Of a stretch of 64,000 bases of DNA, positions 1 through 7,789 are shown piece by piece. A program made the position numbers and the translations under genes. The notes under the pieces were generated by a model. That model saw nothing but the letters and a program-made list of their open reading frames with translations, ran no database searches and was not told the DNA's origin. The number at the start of each line of letters is the position of its first letter. Position 1 is the stretch's first letter. The DNA comes from DAHUYF01 sp963838385 (GTDB lineage: Bacteria; Pseudomonadota; Alphaproteobacteria; ATCC43930; CGMCC-115725): assembly GCA_963838385.1 (NCBI GenBank), contig CAWIRE010000006.1:558001-622000 (forward strand). The letters are read 5' to 3'.

Positions 1-629
1 TGGCTGTCAGAGGCTTGGCCCCGTTCCAGGCAAACCGGGCCGTATCGCGTTGGCCGGAGGATTCCGATCCGCTTGTGGCCTTCCGCCGCGACATGAGCCG
101 GATGTTCGACGCGTTCTTCGGCGGTTTCGGCGCGCCGGGCATGCTCGCTCCCGCGCTGCGCGCCCTGCCGCCGGCGATCCTCACGCCGCAGATCAATATC
201 AGCGAGACCGACGAGGAGATCCGCATCACCGCCGACCTGCCCGGCCTCGACGAGGACGATATCGAGGTCAAGCTCGCCGACGGCATGCTGACCATCGGCG
301 GCGAGAAGGCGGCGGAGACGGAAGCGGACGAGGAGGAAGAGGGGGAGCGGAGCTATCATCTGGTAGAGCGCACGCAAGGCGCCTTCTCGCGCACGCTGCT
401 GCTGCCCTTCGCGGTCGAGCCCGAGGACATCGACGCGGAGTTCAAGAACGGCGTGCTCACCATCACCATCCCGAAGCCGAAGGCGGTGCAGGAGAAGACG
501 CACAAGATCGCCGTCAGGAGCGGCGATGACCAGCCGCCGGCGGTGGATCGCGCCGCTGCCGGCGACAAGCCCGCCGCCTCCGCCCCGACGGCGGCAAAGG
601 CCAAGGCGTCGCAGGGAGCGGCCGAGTAG
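1..629 (+). CDS. Hsp20 family small heat-shock protein
   Basis: ATP-independent holdase chaperone of the alpha-crystallin/Hsp20 family, acting in the cytoplasm. The alpha-crystallin domain runs from about residue 60 to 155, with the typical 'ADLPGLDEDDIEV' strand and the closing 'GVLTITIPKPK' segment. An N-terminal 'MSRMFDAFFGGFG' region is typical of the family, and the C-terminal tail of about 45 residues is Ala-rich. The frame is open to the first base; the window opens with 'tg gct gtc', so a preceding A just outside would give an ATG start (M-A-V-R-G-L). A TTG at 15 is the first internal alternative. The family is sure; the exact start is not. Confidence 0.88.
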   Translation, partial: AVRGLAPFQANRAVSRWPEDSDPLVAFRRDMSRMFDAFFGGFGAPGMLAPALRALPPAILTPQINISETDEEIRITADLPGLDEDDIEVKLADGMLTIGGEKAAETEADEEEEGERSYHLVERTQGAFSRTLLLPFAVEPEDIDAEFKNGVLTITIPKPKAVQEKTHKIAVRSGDDQPPAVDRAAAGDKPAASAPTAAKAKASQGAAE

Positions 630-761
630 CGCCGATGCGCGGGCCGCTCCGGGCCGCCCGCCGGCGGCGGAGCGGCTGCGCGCGTCGGCGCTGGCATCGC
701 GCCGGCCGCGGATGGCGCCGCCGGATGGCGGGCCCGATACGGACAAAAGGAGGAGAGGACG

Positions 762-1502
762 ATGACCATGGGCAGCGACGGCAAGCGCGGCCCCGGCGAG
801 CGCCCCGGGGCGCGCGAGGGCAAGGCTGATCCCGCCTATCAGGGCACCAAGCCGGGCGCTTTCTCCATGGACGCCGCCTCGATGGGCGCCGCGGGTGCCG
901 GCTTCGCCTCCGGCTGGGATCCGCCGGCGGTCGAGGCCATGAACGCGCTGCTGGCGCGCAACTGGTGGGCGATCGCTCTGCGCGGCGTCTTCGCCATCAT
1001 CTTCGGTCTCATCGCGGTGCTGCTGCCCGGCGTGACGCTGACGGCACTGGTGCTGCTGTTCGCCGCCTACATGCTGGTCGATGGCGTCTTCGCGCTGATC
1101 GCCGGGCTGCGCGCCGCGCAGCGGCGCGAGCGTTGGGGATGGCTGGCCTTCGAGGGCATCGCCGATCTCGTCGCCGGCGCCATCGCCATCGCCTGGCCGC
1201 TGATCACGATCCTCGCCTTCGTCTGGATCATGGCCGCCTGGGCGATCGTCAGCGGCGGGCTGCTGCTCGGCGCCGCCGTCCGGCTGCAGCCCACCCATGG
1301 CAAATGGCTGATGGGCTTCGGCGGCGCGGTCTCGGTGGTCTGGGGCATCCTGCTGATCCTGCAGCCCTTCATCGGCGCCCTGGTGCTGACCTGGTGGATG
1401 GGCGCCTATGCGCTGTTCTTCGGCGGCGCGCTGTTGGTGCTGGCCTTCCGGCTGCGCCGCCGGCAAGGCGAGCACCAGGACTTTGCCTCCGGCATCGCCT
1501 GA
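762..1502 (+). CDS. HdeD/DUF308 family membrane protein
   Basis: A 246-residue protein with a hydrophilic N-terminus of about 60 residues followed by six predicted membrane segments (about 65-235). The spacing and motifs ('NWWAIALRGVFAIIFGLIA', 'WPLITILAFVWIMAAWAI') match the HdeD acid-resistance/DUF308 family of inner-membrane proteins. The ATG at 762 is preceded by a strong AGGAGGAG ribosome site. Its molecular role is unclear in most bacteria; next to Hsp20 a stress role is plausible, but that is inference. Confidence 0.82.
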   Translation: MTMGSDGKRGPGERPGAREGKADPAYQGTKPGAFSMDAASMGAAGAGFASGWDPPAVEAMNALLARNWWAIALRGVFAIIFGLIAVLLPGVTLTALVLLFAAYMLVDGVFALIAGLRAAQRRERWGWLAFEGIADLVAGAIAIAWPLITILAFVWIMAAWAIVSGGLLLGAAVRLQPTHGKWLMGFGGAVSVVWGILLILQPFIGALVLTWWMGAYALFFGGALLVLAFRLRRRQGEHQDFASGIA

Positions 1503-1578
1503 GCGGTGGCCGGCGCGGTTTGCCGCTGCGCCGCGGATATGATAAAAACATCCGTTCTCCGCCGCGGATGGCAAGATC

Positions 1579-2131
1579 ATGACTGGGTCCAGGAGAATCC
1601 CGCCGCCGCCGATTCCGCCGCTGCGCACGCCCGCCGCGGCGCAACCTCGTGCCGCCGGCTATCGCATCACCGTGGGCTCTTATCTGCATCAGGGGCCGAG
1701 CGCGCAGGGCCTGCCGCCGGAGCTTGCCGGCCACAGCTTCGTCGCCATCCAGGACCCGGCCGGACGGCGCCAGGCCTTCGGCTTCTCGCCGGCGCAGTAC
1801 GAGCGCTACGATCCGCGCCGCGACCTGCCGAAGCTGAACGCCGGCGTCAAGGGCCGCGTCCATGCCGACGACCACGCCTTCGCCAAGCCCGGAGTGAGGA
1901 CGCGCAGCTTCGATGTCACCGCCCAGCAGGCGCGCGCCGCGCTTGCCAAGGTGGCCGAGTACAAGACACGGACGCCGGATTTCAGCCTGGCGCGGCGGCA
2001 ATGCTCGACTTTTGCCGCCGACGTCTCTGCGCGCCGGCGGCATCGACGCCTTTCCCGGCGCCGGCGTGCGGCGGCCGCAGCAGGTCTATGGACAGATGGC
2101 GCAGCCCGCGCCGAAGCCGGGCAGGCGCTGA
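1579..2131 (+). CDS. Candidate permuted NlpC/P60-like peptidase, broken by a +1 frameshift
   Basis: The first frame encodes a roughly 150-residue domain with a 'GHSFVAI' segment and later 'RRQCSTFAADV'. This His-before-Cys order is that of circularly permuted papain/NlpC (LRAT/YiiX-like) enzymes. After codon GTC (2023-2025) one extra base, the T at about 2026, throws the frame. Removing it gives 'VLRAGGIDAFPGAG...', ending at TGA 2129-2131. Reading straight on instead gives an arginine-rich nonsense stretch that fuses to the next gene. It lies upstream of a DUF4157 gene, ClpV and VgrG, so a secreted amidase-type effector is possible. The effector role is inference; the frameshift could be real or a sequencing error. 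Confidence 0.55.
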
Positions 2132-2142
2132 GAGGAGAGGGC

Positions 2143-2649
2143 ATGAGCGCGCGCGTGATCCAGGGCTATTTCCCCGGCGGCAGGCCGCGGATCTTCGCGC
2201 CGCCGGCAACCGCGCAGCGCAAGGCGGCGCAGCCGCAGCAGCAGCACGGCAATGCCATGCCGCTGCCCGACACGCTGCAGCATGTCGGCCGCGGCGGCAT
2301 GGGACGGCCGCTGCCCGAGGCGCTGCAGCAGAAGATGGAATCCTTCTTCCGCGCCAGCTTCGGCGATGTCCGCGTCCATGTCGGGCCCGAGGCGCCGGCC
2401 ATCGGCGCGCTCGCCTTCACGCTGGGCTCCGACATCTATTTCGCGCCGGGCCAGTATGATCCGGCAAGCCCGCGCGGCCAGCAGCTCCTCGGCCACGAGC
2501 TCGCCCATGTCGTGCAGCAGCGCCAGGGCAGGGTGCGCAACCCCTTTGGCGCCGGCATCGCGGTGGTGCAGGATCCCGGCCTCGAGGCCGAGGCCGACCG
2601 CCTGGGCCAGCGCGCGGCGGTGCAGCCGATGATGGTGCGGCCGCGCTGA
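2143..2649 (+). CDS. DUF4157 (eCIS core-type) protein with HExxH motif
   Basis: A 168-residue protein whose second half (about 65-150) is a DUF4157/eCIS_core domain: 'DVRVHVGPEAPAIGALAFT', 'GSDIYFAPGQYDP', then 'LLGHELAHVVQQRQG'. The HELAH motif is a zinc-metallopeptidase-like HExxH. The domain is common in effectors and cargo-linked proteins of contractile injection systems. The start ATG at 2143 follows GAGAGGAGAGG and lies 11 bases after the stop of the preceding peptidase gene. The N-terminal 60 residues are Gln/Ala/Pro-rich. Whether it is proteolytically active or acts as a processing or loading domain cannot be told from sequence. Confidence 0.75.
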   Translation: MSARVIQGYFPGGRPRIFAPPATAQRKAAQPQQQHGNAMPLPDTLQHVGRGGMGRPLPEALQQKMESFFRASFGDVRVHVGPEAPAIGALAFTLGSDIYFAPGQYDPASPRGQQLLGHELAHVVQQRQGRVRNPFGAGIAVVQDPGLEAEADRLGQRAAVQPMMVRPR

Positions 2650-2729
2650 GACCGGGCGCGCATCGCCGGCAGACATCTAACGGTTGATTGGCATGGTCTC
2701 CCGGCGCCAGTGCTGTTAGCGTCCTGCGC

Positions 2730-4190
2730 ATGGCGCGGACCACGCTCGAGCGTGGCTGGAAGCATTTCAGCCGCAACCTCACCAAGGCCTTCACCGGCGC
2801 CAATGTCGAGAATCTGCGCGAGCTCGACAAACTGCTGCGCGAGATCGAGGCGCTCGGTTATGACGCCACGCCCGAGCGGCTGAACCCGGGACAGAACCCG
2901 CAGAAATTCCGCCACGGCAAATTCGATTTCCTGTGGCTCACGGTGCTTTCCGGCCAGGAGTTCGCGGATTTTCACAATGGCTGGCGGCTCGTGCTGCAGC
3001 ACGCCCAGCGCGGCGCCGGCGCTCGCGCCGCCCGCATCGCACCGCTCGACCGTCAGCGGCTCGTCGAGGGACCCGGCACGACGGAGATGTGGAACGGGCT
3101 GCAAGCGGTGAAGGACCGCTATCGCGCGCTTGCCAAGAGCAAGGCCAAGGGCTTCTTCGCAGCCAAGAAGGAGGAGTTCGAGGCGCTCCAGAAGCGGCTC
3201 GAGAACGCGCTCTACCAGAACCAGACCTTCGGCGTCTATGCGAGCTACTACAGCGCCGCCGCCACGGCCTTCGAGCACGCGCAGGAGGAAGGCGCCGCCA
3301 ACGACATGCAGCGCCGCATCCTGGCGGCCGGCGGCATCTACAAGCTCATGCGGGCCGGGATCTCGCTCGGCCGCACCATCGCCAGCTTCGGCGTCGATTT
3401 CAGCGCCATCAAGGGCGTGGTCCAGGATTCGCTCAACGCCCTCAACGCGCTCGGCGGGCTGGTGGGCGGCGTCATCGATCTCGCCCGCGGCCGCGAGGCC
3501 GATTACCGCCGCCTGACTGCGCGGCTCGGCGTCGAACAGGGCGTCGACCGGCTGATCCGGCGCCTCATGGACAAGGACCAGGAGGCGCTTGGCGCGCAGC
3601 TCGAGCGCGGCGCGCACCGGCTGATGCGCGGTGCCGATCTCACCGAGGAGACGCTGCTCAAGCTCGGCGCTGAGATCCGGCACACCAAGTTCTGGATGGA
3701 GACCTTCGCCAAGGACCTGCGCGAGCTCAAGCGCGAGCTGGCGGAGCCGCCGCTGATCTCGGAGCTGAAGGCGCGCTTTGCCGCGTTGCGCGGCGGCGAG
3801 GACGATGATTCCGGCGTCATCAAGCCCTCGGACCTGCTCAAGGTCGAGGTCGCCGACCGCGGCGTGCGGGCGGAGCTGCGACGCCGCGCCGAGGAGGCGG
3901 AGCGCCGCGTCCAGAACTTCGCCCAGCTCCTCGGCCGCGATCTCGACAAGCTCCGCGATTACCTTGCCGCGGTCGAGACTCGCCGCAGCCTCGCCCGCGG
4001 CCAGCTCGGCGCGGTCGGCGCCGGGCAGGAATTCGATACTGCGCGCAGCATCGCCCATCAAGCGGCGTCCTTCGATCGCAGTCGGCTGCGGCCGGTCCGC
4101 GCCGCACCCCCGCGCGCGCCGGCCGCCGATCCCTTGCGCGACGCGCTCGCGGCGCGCCGCCGGCACATTGCCGGCGACGACAAGGAGTGA
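2730..4190 (+). CDS. Unrecognised 486-residue, helix-rich protein in T6SS island
   Basis: I do not recognise a family. The protein is charged and helical, with Arg/Lys/Glu-rich segments that look coiled-coil (about 130-170 and 320-430). There is one weakly hydrophobic Gly/Ala/Leu stretch near 245-265 ('ALNALGGLVGGVIDLARG'). There is no signal peptide. ATG 2730 is chosen because 'MARTTLERGWKHF' begins the charged helical body; a TTG at 2688 would add 14 residues. It is codirectional with the DUF4157 gene and clpV. A structural or cargo-associated role in the secretion island is possible but unsupported by any motif. Confidence 0.65.
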   Translation: MARTTLERGWKHFSRNLTKAFTGANVENLRELDKLLREIEALGYDATPERLNPGQNPQKFRHGKFDFLWLTVLSGQEFADFHNGWRLVLQHAQRGAGARAARIAPLDRQRLVEGPGTTEMWNGLQAVKDRYRALAKSKAKGFFAAKKEEFEALQKRLENALYQNQTFGVYASYYSAAATAFEHAQEEGAANDMQRRILAAGGIYKLMRAGISLGRTIASFGVDFSAIKGVVQDSLNALNALGGLVGGVIDLARGREADYRRLTARLGVEQGVDRLIRRLMDKDQEALGAQLERGAHRLMRGADLTEETLLKLGAEIRHTKFWMETFAKDLRELKRELAEPPLISELKARFAALRGGEDDDSGVIKPSDLLKVEVADRGVRAELRRRAEEAERRVQNFAQLLGRDLDKLRDYLAAVETRRSLARGQLGAVGAGQEFDTARSIAHQAASFDRSRLRPVRAAPPRAPAADPLRDALAARRRHIAGDDKE

Positions 4191-4276
4191 CGCGCGGATT
4201 TCACGCAGGCAGCCGCTTGATCACGGTGCTATCTTCCTCGCGCTGTGCCGTTCCTGTCGCCCCTTGAGGCCTTTCC

Positions 4277-5071
4277 ATGACCCCGCGCGATGCCGGCGGC
4301 GCCTCGCCGCGCGTGGCCTCCACGCTCAACGTCAGCGTCGCGCCGCGCGACCGGCGCGGCGGCGCGGTGGTGCTCTCCGGCGCGATCGGCGGCTGCGCGC
4401 GCTTCGAGCCGTCCGCCGGCGCCAAGGAGCGTCGCAGTCCCGGCGAACTCGGGCTGGCGCGCGAAGCTTCCGGCGCGCGGCCCCGCCCGGCGCGCCGGCG
4501 CGCCGCGCCGGCATCCGATGCGGCGGAGGCGGACGCGGGCTCTGCCTCCGGCGCCAATGGCGGAACGCGGCGCCGCGAGGTGCTGGCGGCGCTGCCCTCG
4601 GCACCGACCGCAGGCGTGGCCGGCCTTCCCGGCCTGGGCGTCTTCCTCGGCGAGCTCGGCAGCCCGGCACAGGTCGAGAACGCCACGCCGGCAAGCGGCC
4701 GCCCGCCCGGGCTGAGCCTGGGGCGGGGCCTGCGCTCGGTGCCGAGCCTGGCCGATGTCAGCGTCTCGATCGGCGGCCTGCCGCGCGTCGGGATGAGCCG
4801 GCTGGCGGCGCCGGTCCGCGCTCTGATCGCGAAGCGGTCGAGCCGCCCGGCGGCTTCTGCCGTGCCGACGGCGGCAACCGCGCCCAGCCGCACGCCGCGG
4901 CCGAGCGCGGAGGAGCCGGGCGTCGCGCCGTCCCCCGCAGCGCCCGACTCGGCGTCGGCGGTGCCGGCGGCCGCGGCGCGCGGCCGCATCGGCCGCGCCT
5001 CGCGCTACATCGTCAACGGCATCCTCAACGTCACCATCCGCCGCTTCCGCAGCCCGCCCCGGCTCGGCTAA
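4277..5071 (+). CDS. Low-complexity Ala/Pro/Arg-rich hypothetical protein
   Basis: A 264-residue reading frame with strong Ala, Pro, Gly, Ser and Arg bias. Less biased islands occur at about 110-175 ('GVAGLPGLGVFLGELG', 'VPSLADVSVSIGGLPRVG') and at the C-terminus ('RYIVNGILNVTIRRFRS'). I recognise no domain. It lies between the unknown 486-residue gene and clpV, in the same orientation. The ribosome site is weak ('TTGAGG' about 10 bases upstream), and antisense frames are also open in this GC-rich stretch, so the gene is only moderately supported. Confidence 0.45.
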   Translation: MTPRDAGGASPRVASTLNVSVAPRDRRGGAVVLSGAIGGCARFEPSAGAKERRSPGELGLAREASGARPRPARRRAAPASDAAEADAGSASGANGGTRRREVLAALPSAPTAGVAGLPGLGVFLGELGSPAQVENATPASGRPPGLSLGRGLRSVPSLADVSVSIGGLPRVGMSRLAAPVRALIAKRSSRPAASAVPTAATAPSRTPRPSAEEPGVAPSPAAPDSASAVPAAAARGRIGRASRYIVNGILNVTIRRFRSPPRLG

Positions 5072-5145
5072 GCGGCTCTATTCCATAGGGTTGGCACCGG
5101 CGGCATGCTAGAGTGCAACCGCCGGAAACGCCGTCGCCTGAACAT

Positions 5146-7788
5146 ATGTCCGACGTCAAAGCGCTCATTTCCAAGCTCAATCCGACCTGCCGGCGCGCGC
5201 TCGAGACCGCCGCCGAGCTGTGCCTGGCGCAGACCCACTTCTCGGTCGAGGTCGAGCATCTGCTGCTGAAGCTGGTGGAGGCGGCCGACGCCGATCTCCC
5301 GCGCATCCTGCGCTATTACGAGGTCGATGCCGGCACCGTGGCCAAGCAGCTGGGCGCCGCCATCGAGAAGCTGAAGCGCGGCAACACGCGCACGCCGACG
5401 CTCTCGCCGCATGTGCTGCAGCTCTTCGAGGCCGCCTGGGTCACCAGCTCGCTGCAGCTCGGGCACGGCGCCGTGCGCTCGGGCGCGCTGCTGCTGGCGC
5501 TGCTCGAGGACGACGCGCTGCGCGCGCTGCTGCTCGAAGCGGTGCCGGTGCTGACCGGCATTCCGCGCGGCCGGCTGGTCGAGGACCTGCCGGAGCTGGT
5601 CCGCGGCACGGCGGAGGAAGCCCCGGCGGCGCCGGCCGCTGCCGGCGGCGGCGCGGCGCGCGGCGGCGCCTCGCGCCAGCAGCAGGCGCTCGACGCCTAT
5701 ACCATCGACCTCACCGCCGAGGCCGAGGCGGGCCGCATCGATCCCATCATCGGCCGCGACGCCGAGATCCGCCAAATCGTCGACGTGCTGATGCGGCGGC
5801 GCCAGAACAACCCGATCCTCACCGGCGAGGCCGGCGTCGGCAAGACGGCGATCGTCGAGGGCTTCGCCCAGCGCATCGTCAAGGGCGACGTGCCGCCGGC
5901 GCTCAGGCCGGTGCAGGTGCGCATCCTCGACCTCGGATTGCTGCAGGCCGGCGCCGGCATCCGCGGCGAGTTCGAGAACCGGCTGAAGCAGGTGATCGAC
6001 GAGGTCCGCGCCTCGCCGCGGCCGATCGTGCTGTTCATCGACGAGGCCCACACCATGATCGGCGCCGGCGGCGCGCCGGGACAGAGCGATGCCGCCAACC
6101 TGCTGAAGCCGGCGCTGGCGCGTGGCGAGCTCAGGACCATCGCCGCCACCACCTGGGCCGAGTACAAGAAATATTTCGAGAAGGATCCGGCGCTGGCGCG
6201 CCGCTTCCAGGTGATCAAGGTCGAGGAGCCGAGCGAGGCGGCGGCGATCGCCATGCTGCGCGGCCTGGTGCCGAAGCTCGAGCGCCACCACGGCGTGCGC
6301 ATCCTGGAGGAGGCGGTGGGCGAGGCGGTGCGCCTCTCGCATCGCTACATCGCCGGACGGCAGCTCCCCGACAAGGCGGTGAGCCTGCTCGACACCGCGG
6401 CGGCGCGCGTCGCCATCGCCCAGGCGAGCCAGCCGCCGGCGCTGCAGGACGCGATCCGCCGCTGCGAGGCGCTGGCGGCGGAGATCGCGCTGCTGGAGCG
6501 CGAGAAGACCGCCGGCCGCGATCACGCCGAGCGCATCGACCGGCTGCTCGAGGAGCAGGCGCAAAGCGAGGAGGCGCGCCATCGCCTGGCCGCGCGCTGG
6601 GAGCAGGAGCGCGCCACCGTCCGCCGCATTGCCGAGCTCGAGCGCGAGATCGAGGCGGCGCCGCCCGGCCGCGACCTTGCCGGGCCGCTCGGCGCGCTGG
6701 GCGGCGTGCGGCTGGAGCTGGAGGCGATCCAGGAAGGCGACGCCATGGTGCCGGCGCATGTCGACACCCGCACCATCGCCGAGGTGGTGTCCGGCTGGAC
6801 CGGCATTCCCGTCGGCAAGATGCTGAGCGACCGCATCGCGACCGTGCGCACGCTGAAGCCGCGGATGATGGAGCGCGTCGTCGGCCAGGAGACCGCGCTC
6901 GACATCATCTGCCGGCGCATGCAGACCTATCACGCCGATCTCGGCGAGCCCGGCAAGCCCACCGGCGTGTTCCTGCTGGTGGGGCCGAGCGGCGTCGGCA
7001 AGACCGAGACGGCGATCACGCTCGCCGACCTGCTCTATGGCGGCGAGCGCACCATGATCACCGTCAACATGTCGGAGTATCAGGAGGCGCATTCGGTCTC
7101 CGGCCTCAAGGGCGCGCCGCCGGGCTATGTCGGCTACGGCAAGGGCGGCGTGCTGACCGAGGCGGTGCGGCGCAACCCCTACGCCGTGGTGCTGCTCGAC
7201 GAGGTCGAGAAGGCGCATCCCGACGTGCTCGAGCTCTTCTATCAGGTGTTCGACAAGGGCGTGCTGGAGGACAGCGAGGGACAGGTCGTCAATTTCAAGA
7301 ACGCCACCATCCTGCTCACCTGCAACATCGGCGCCGACACCATCATCGACATGGCCCGCGCCAGCCGCGGCGCGCCCGAGGCCGAGGAGATCGTCGCGGC
7401 GATCCGGCCGGAGCTGGTGCGGCATTTCAAGCCGGCGCTCCTCGGCCGCCTCGTCGTCGTCCCCTACCTGCCGCTCGGCGACGAGCAGATCGAGGAGATC
7501 GTGCGCCTCAAGCTGAAGCGGGTGCAGGAGCGGTTCTGGGACACCTACCGCGCCGAGCTCAGCTGCGCGCCCGAGGTGGTGAGCGCCATCGCCGCGCGCT
7601 GCGGCGAGATCGATACCGGCGCGCGCGCCATCGACAATCTGCTGACCAACACGCTGCTGCCCGAGCTTTCCGGCGAGATCCTGGCGCGCGTCACCGAGGG
7701 CGACGCCTTCGATCTCGTGCATATCGATCTCGACGGCAAAGGCGGCCTGCGCTTCGTCTTCGACGAGCCCGTTCTCGCGGCGCGGTGA
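5146..7788 (+). CDS. clpV: T6SS ATPase ClpV (TssH)
   Basis: AAA+ unfoldase that disassembles the contracted TssBC sheath of the type VI secretion system in the cytoplasm. The 880-residue chain has an N-terminal Clp_N region (about 10-150), then an Ala/Gly-rich linker. AAA1 follows with Walker A 'GEAGVGKTAIVEG' and Walker B 'IVLFIDEAHT', then a middle coiled-coil (about 430-520). AAA2 has 'GPSGVGKTETA' and 'VVLLDEVEKAHPD', and a ClpB-type C-terminal domain closes the chain. The ATG at 5146 gives the usual N-terminus ('MSDVKALISKLNP'). The stop is one base before the vgrG ATG, so the two are probably co-transcribed. The sheath and baseplate genes it serves are not in this window. Confidence 0.93.
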   Translation: MSDVKALISKLNPTCRRALETAAELCLAQTHFSVEVEHLLLKLVEAADADLPRILRYYEVDAGTVAKQLGAAIEKLKRGNTRTPTLSPHVLQLFEAAWVTSSLQLGHGAVRSGALLLALLEDDALRALLLEAVPVLTGIPRGRLVEDLPELVRGTAEEAPAAPAAAGGGAARGGASRQQQALDAYTIDLTAEAEAGRIDPIIGRDAEIRQIVDVLMRRRQNNPILTGEAGVGKTAIVEGFAQRIVKGDVPPALRPVQVRILDLGLLQAGAGIRGEFENRLKQVIDEVRASPRPIVLFIDEAHTMIGAGGAPGQSDAANLLKPALARGELRTIAATTWAEYKKYFEKDPALARRFQVIKVEEPSEAAAIAMLRGLVPKLERHHGVRILEEAVGEAVRLSHRYIAGRQLPDKAVSLLDTAAARVAIAQASQPPALQDAIRRCEALAAEIALLEREKTAGRDHAERIDRLLEEQAQSEEARHRLAARWEQERATVRRIAELEREIEAAPPGRDLAGPLGALGGVRLELEAIQEGDAMVPAHVDTRTIAEVVSGWTGIPVGKMLSDRIATVRTLKPRMMERVVGQETALDIICRRMQTYHADLGEPGKPTGVFLLVGPSGVGKTETAITLADLLYGGERTMITVNMSEYQEAHSVSGLKGAPPGYVGYGKGGVLTEAVRRNPYAVVLLDEVEKAHPDVLELFYQVFDKGVLEDSEGQVVNFKNATILLTCNIGADTIIDMARASRGAPEAEEIVAAIRPELVRHFKPALLGRLVVVPYLPLGDEQIEEIVRLKLKRVQERFWDTYRAELSCAPEVVSAIAARCGEIDTGARAIDNLLTNTLLPELSGEILARVTEGDAFDLVHIDLDGKGGLRFVFDEPVLAAR

Positions 7789-7789
7789 G

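Noticed and set aside
5068..7722. An 884-codon open frame antisense to clpV
   Set aside because: GC-rich third positions keep the complement open; its translation is His/Asp/Leu/Ala-biased with no family motif, while the plus strand encodes an intact ClpV.
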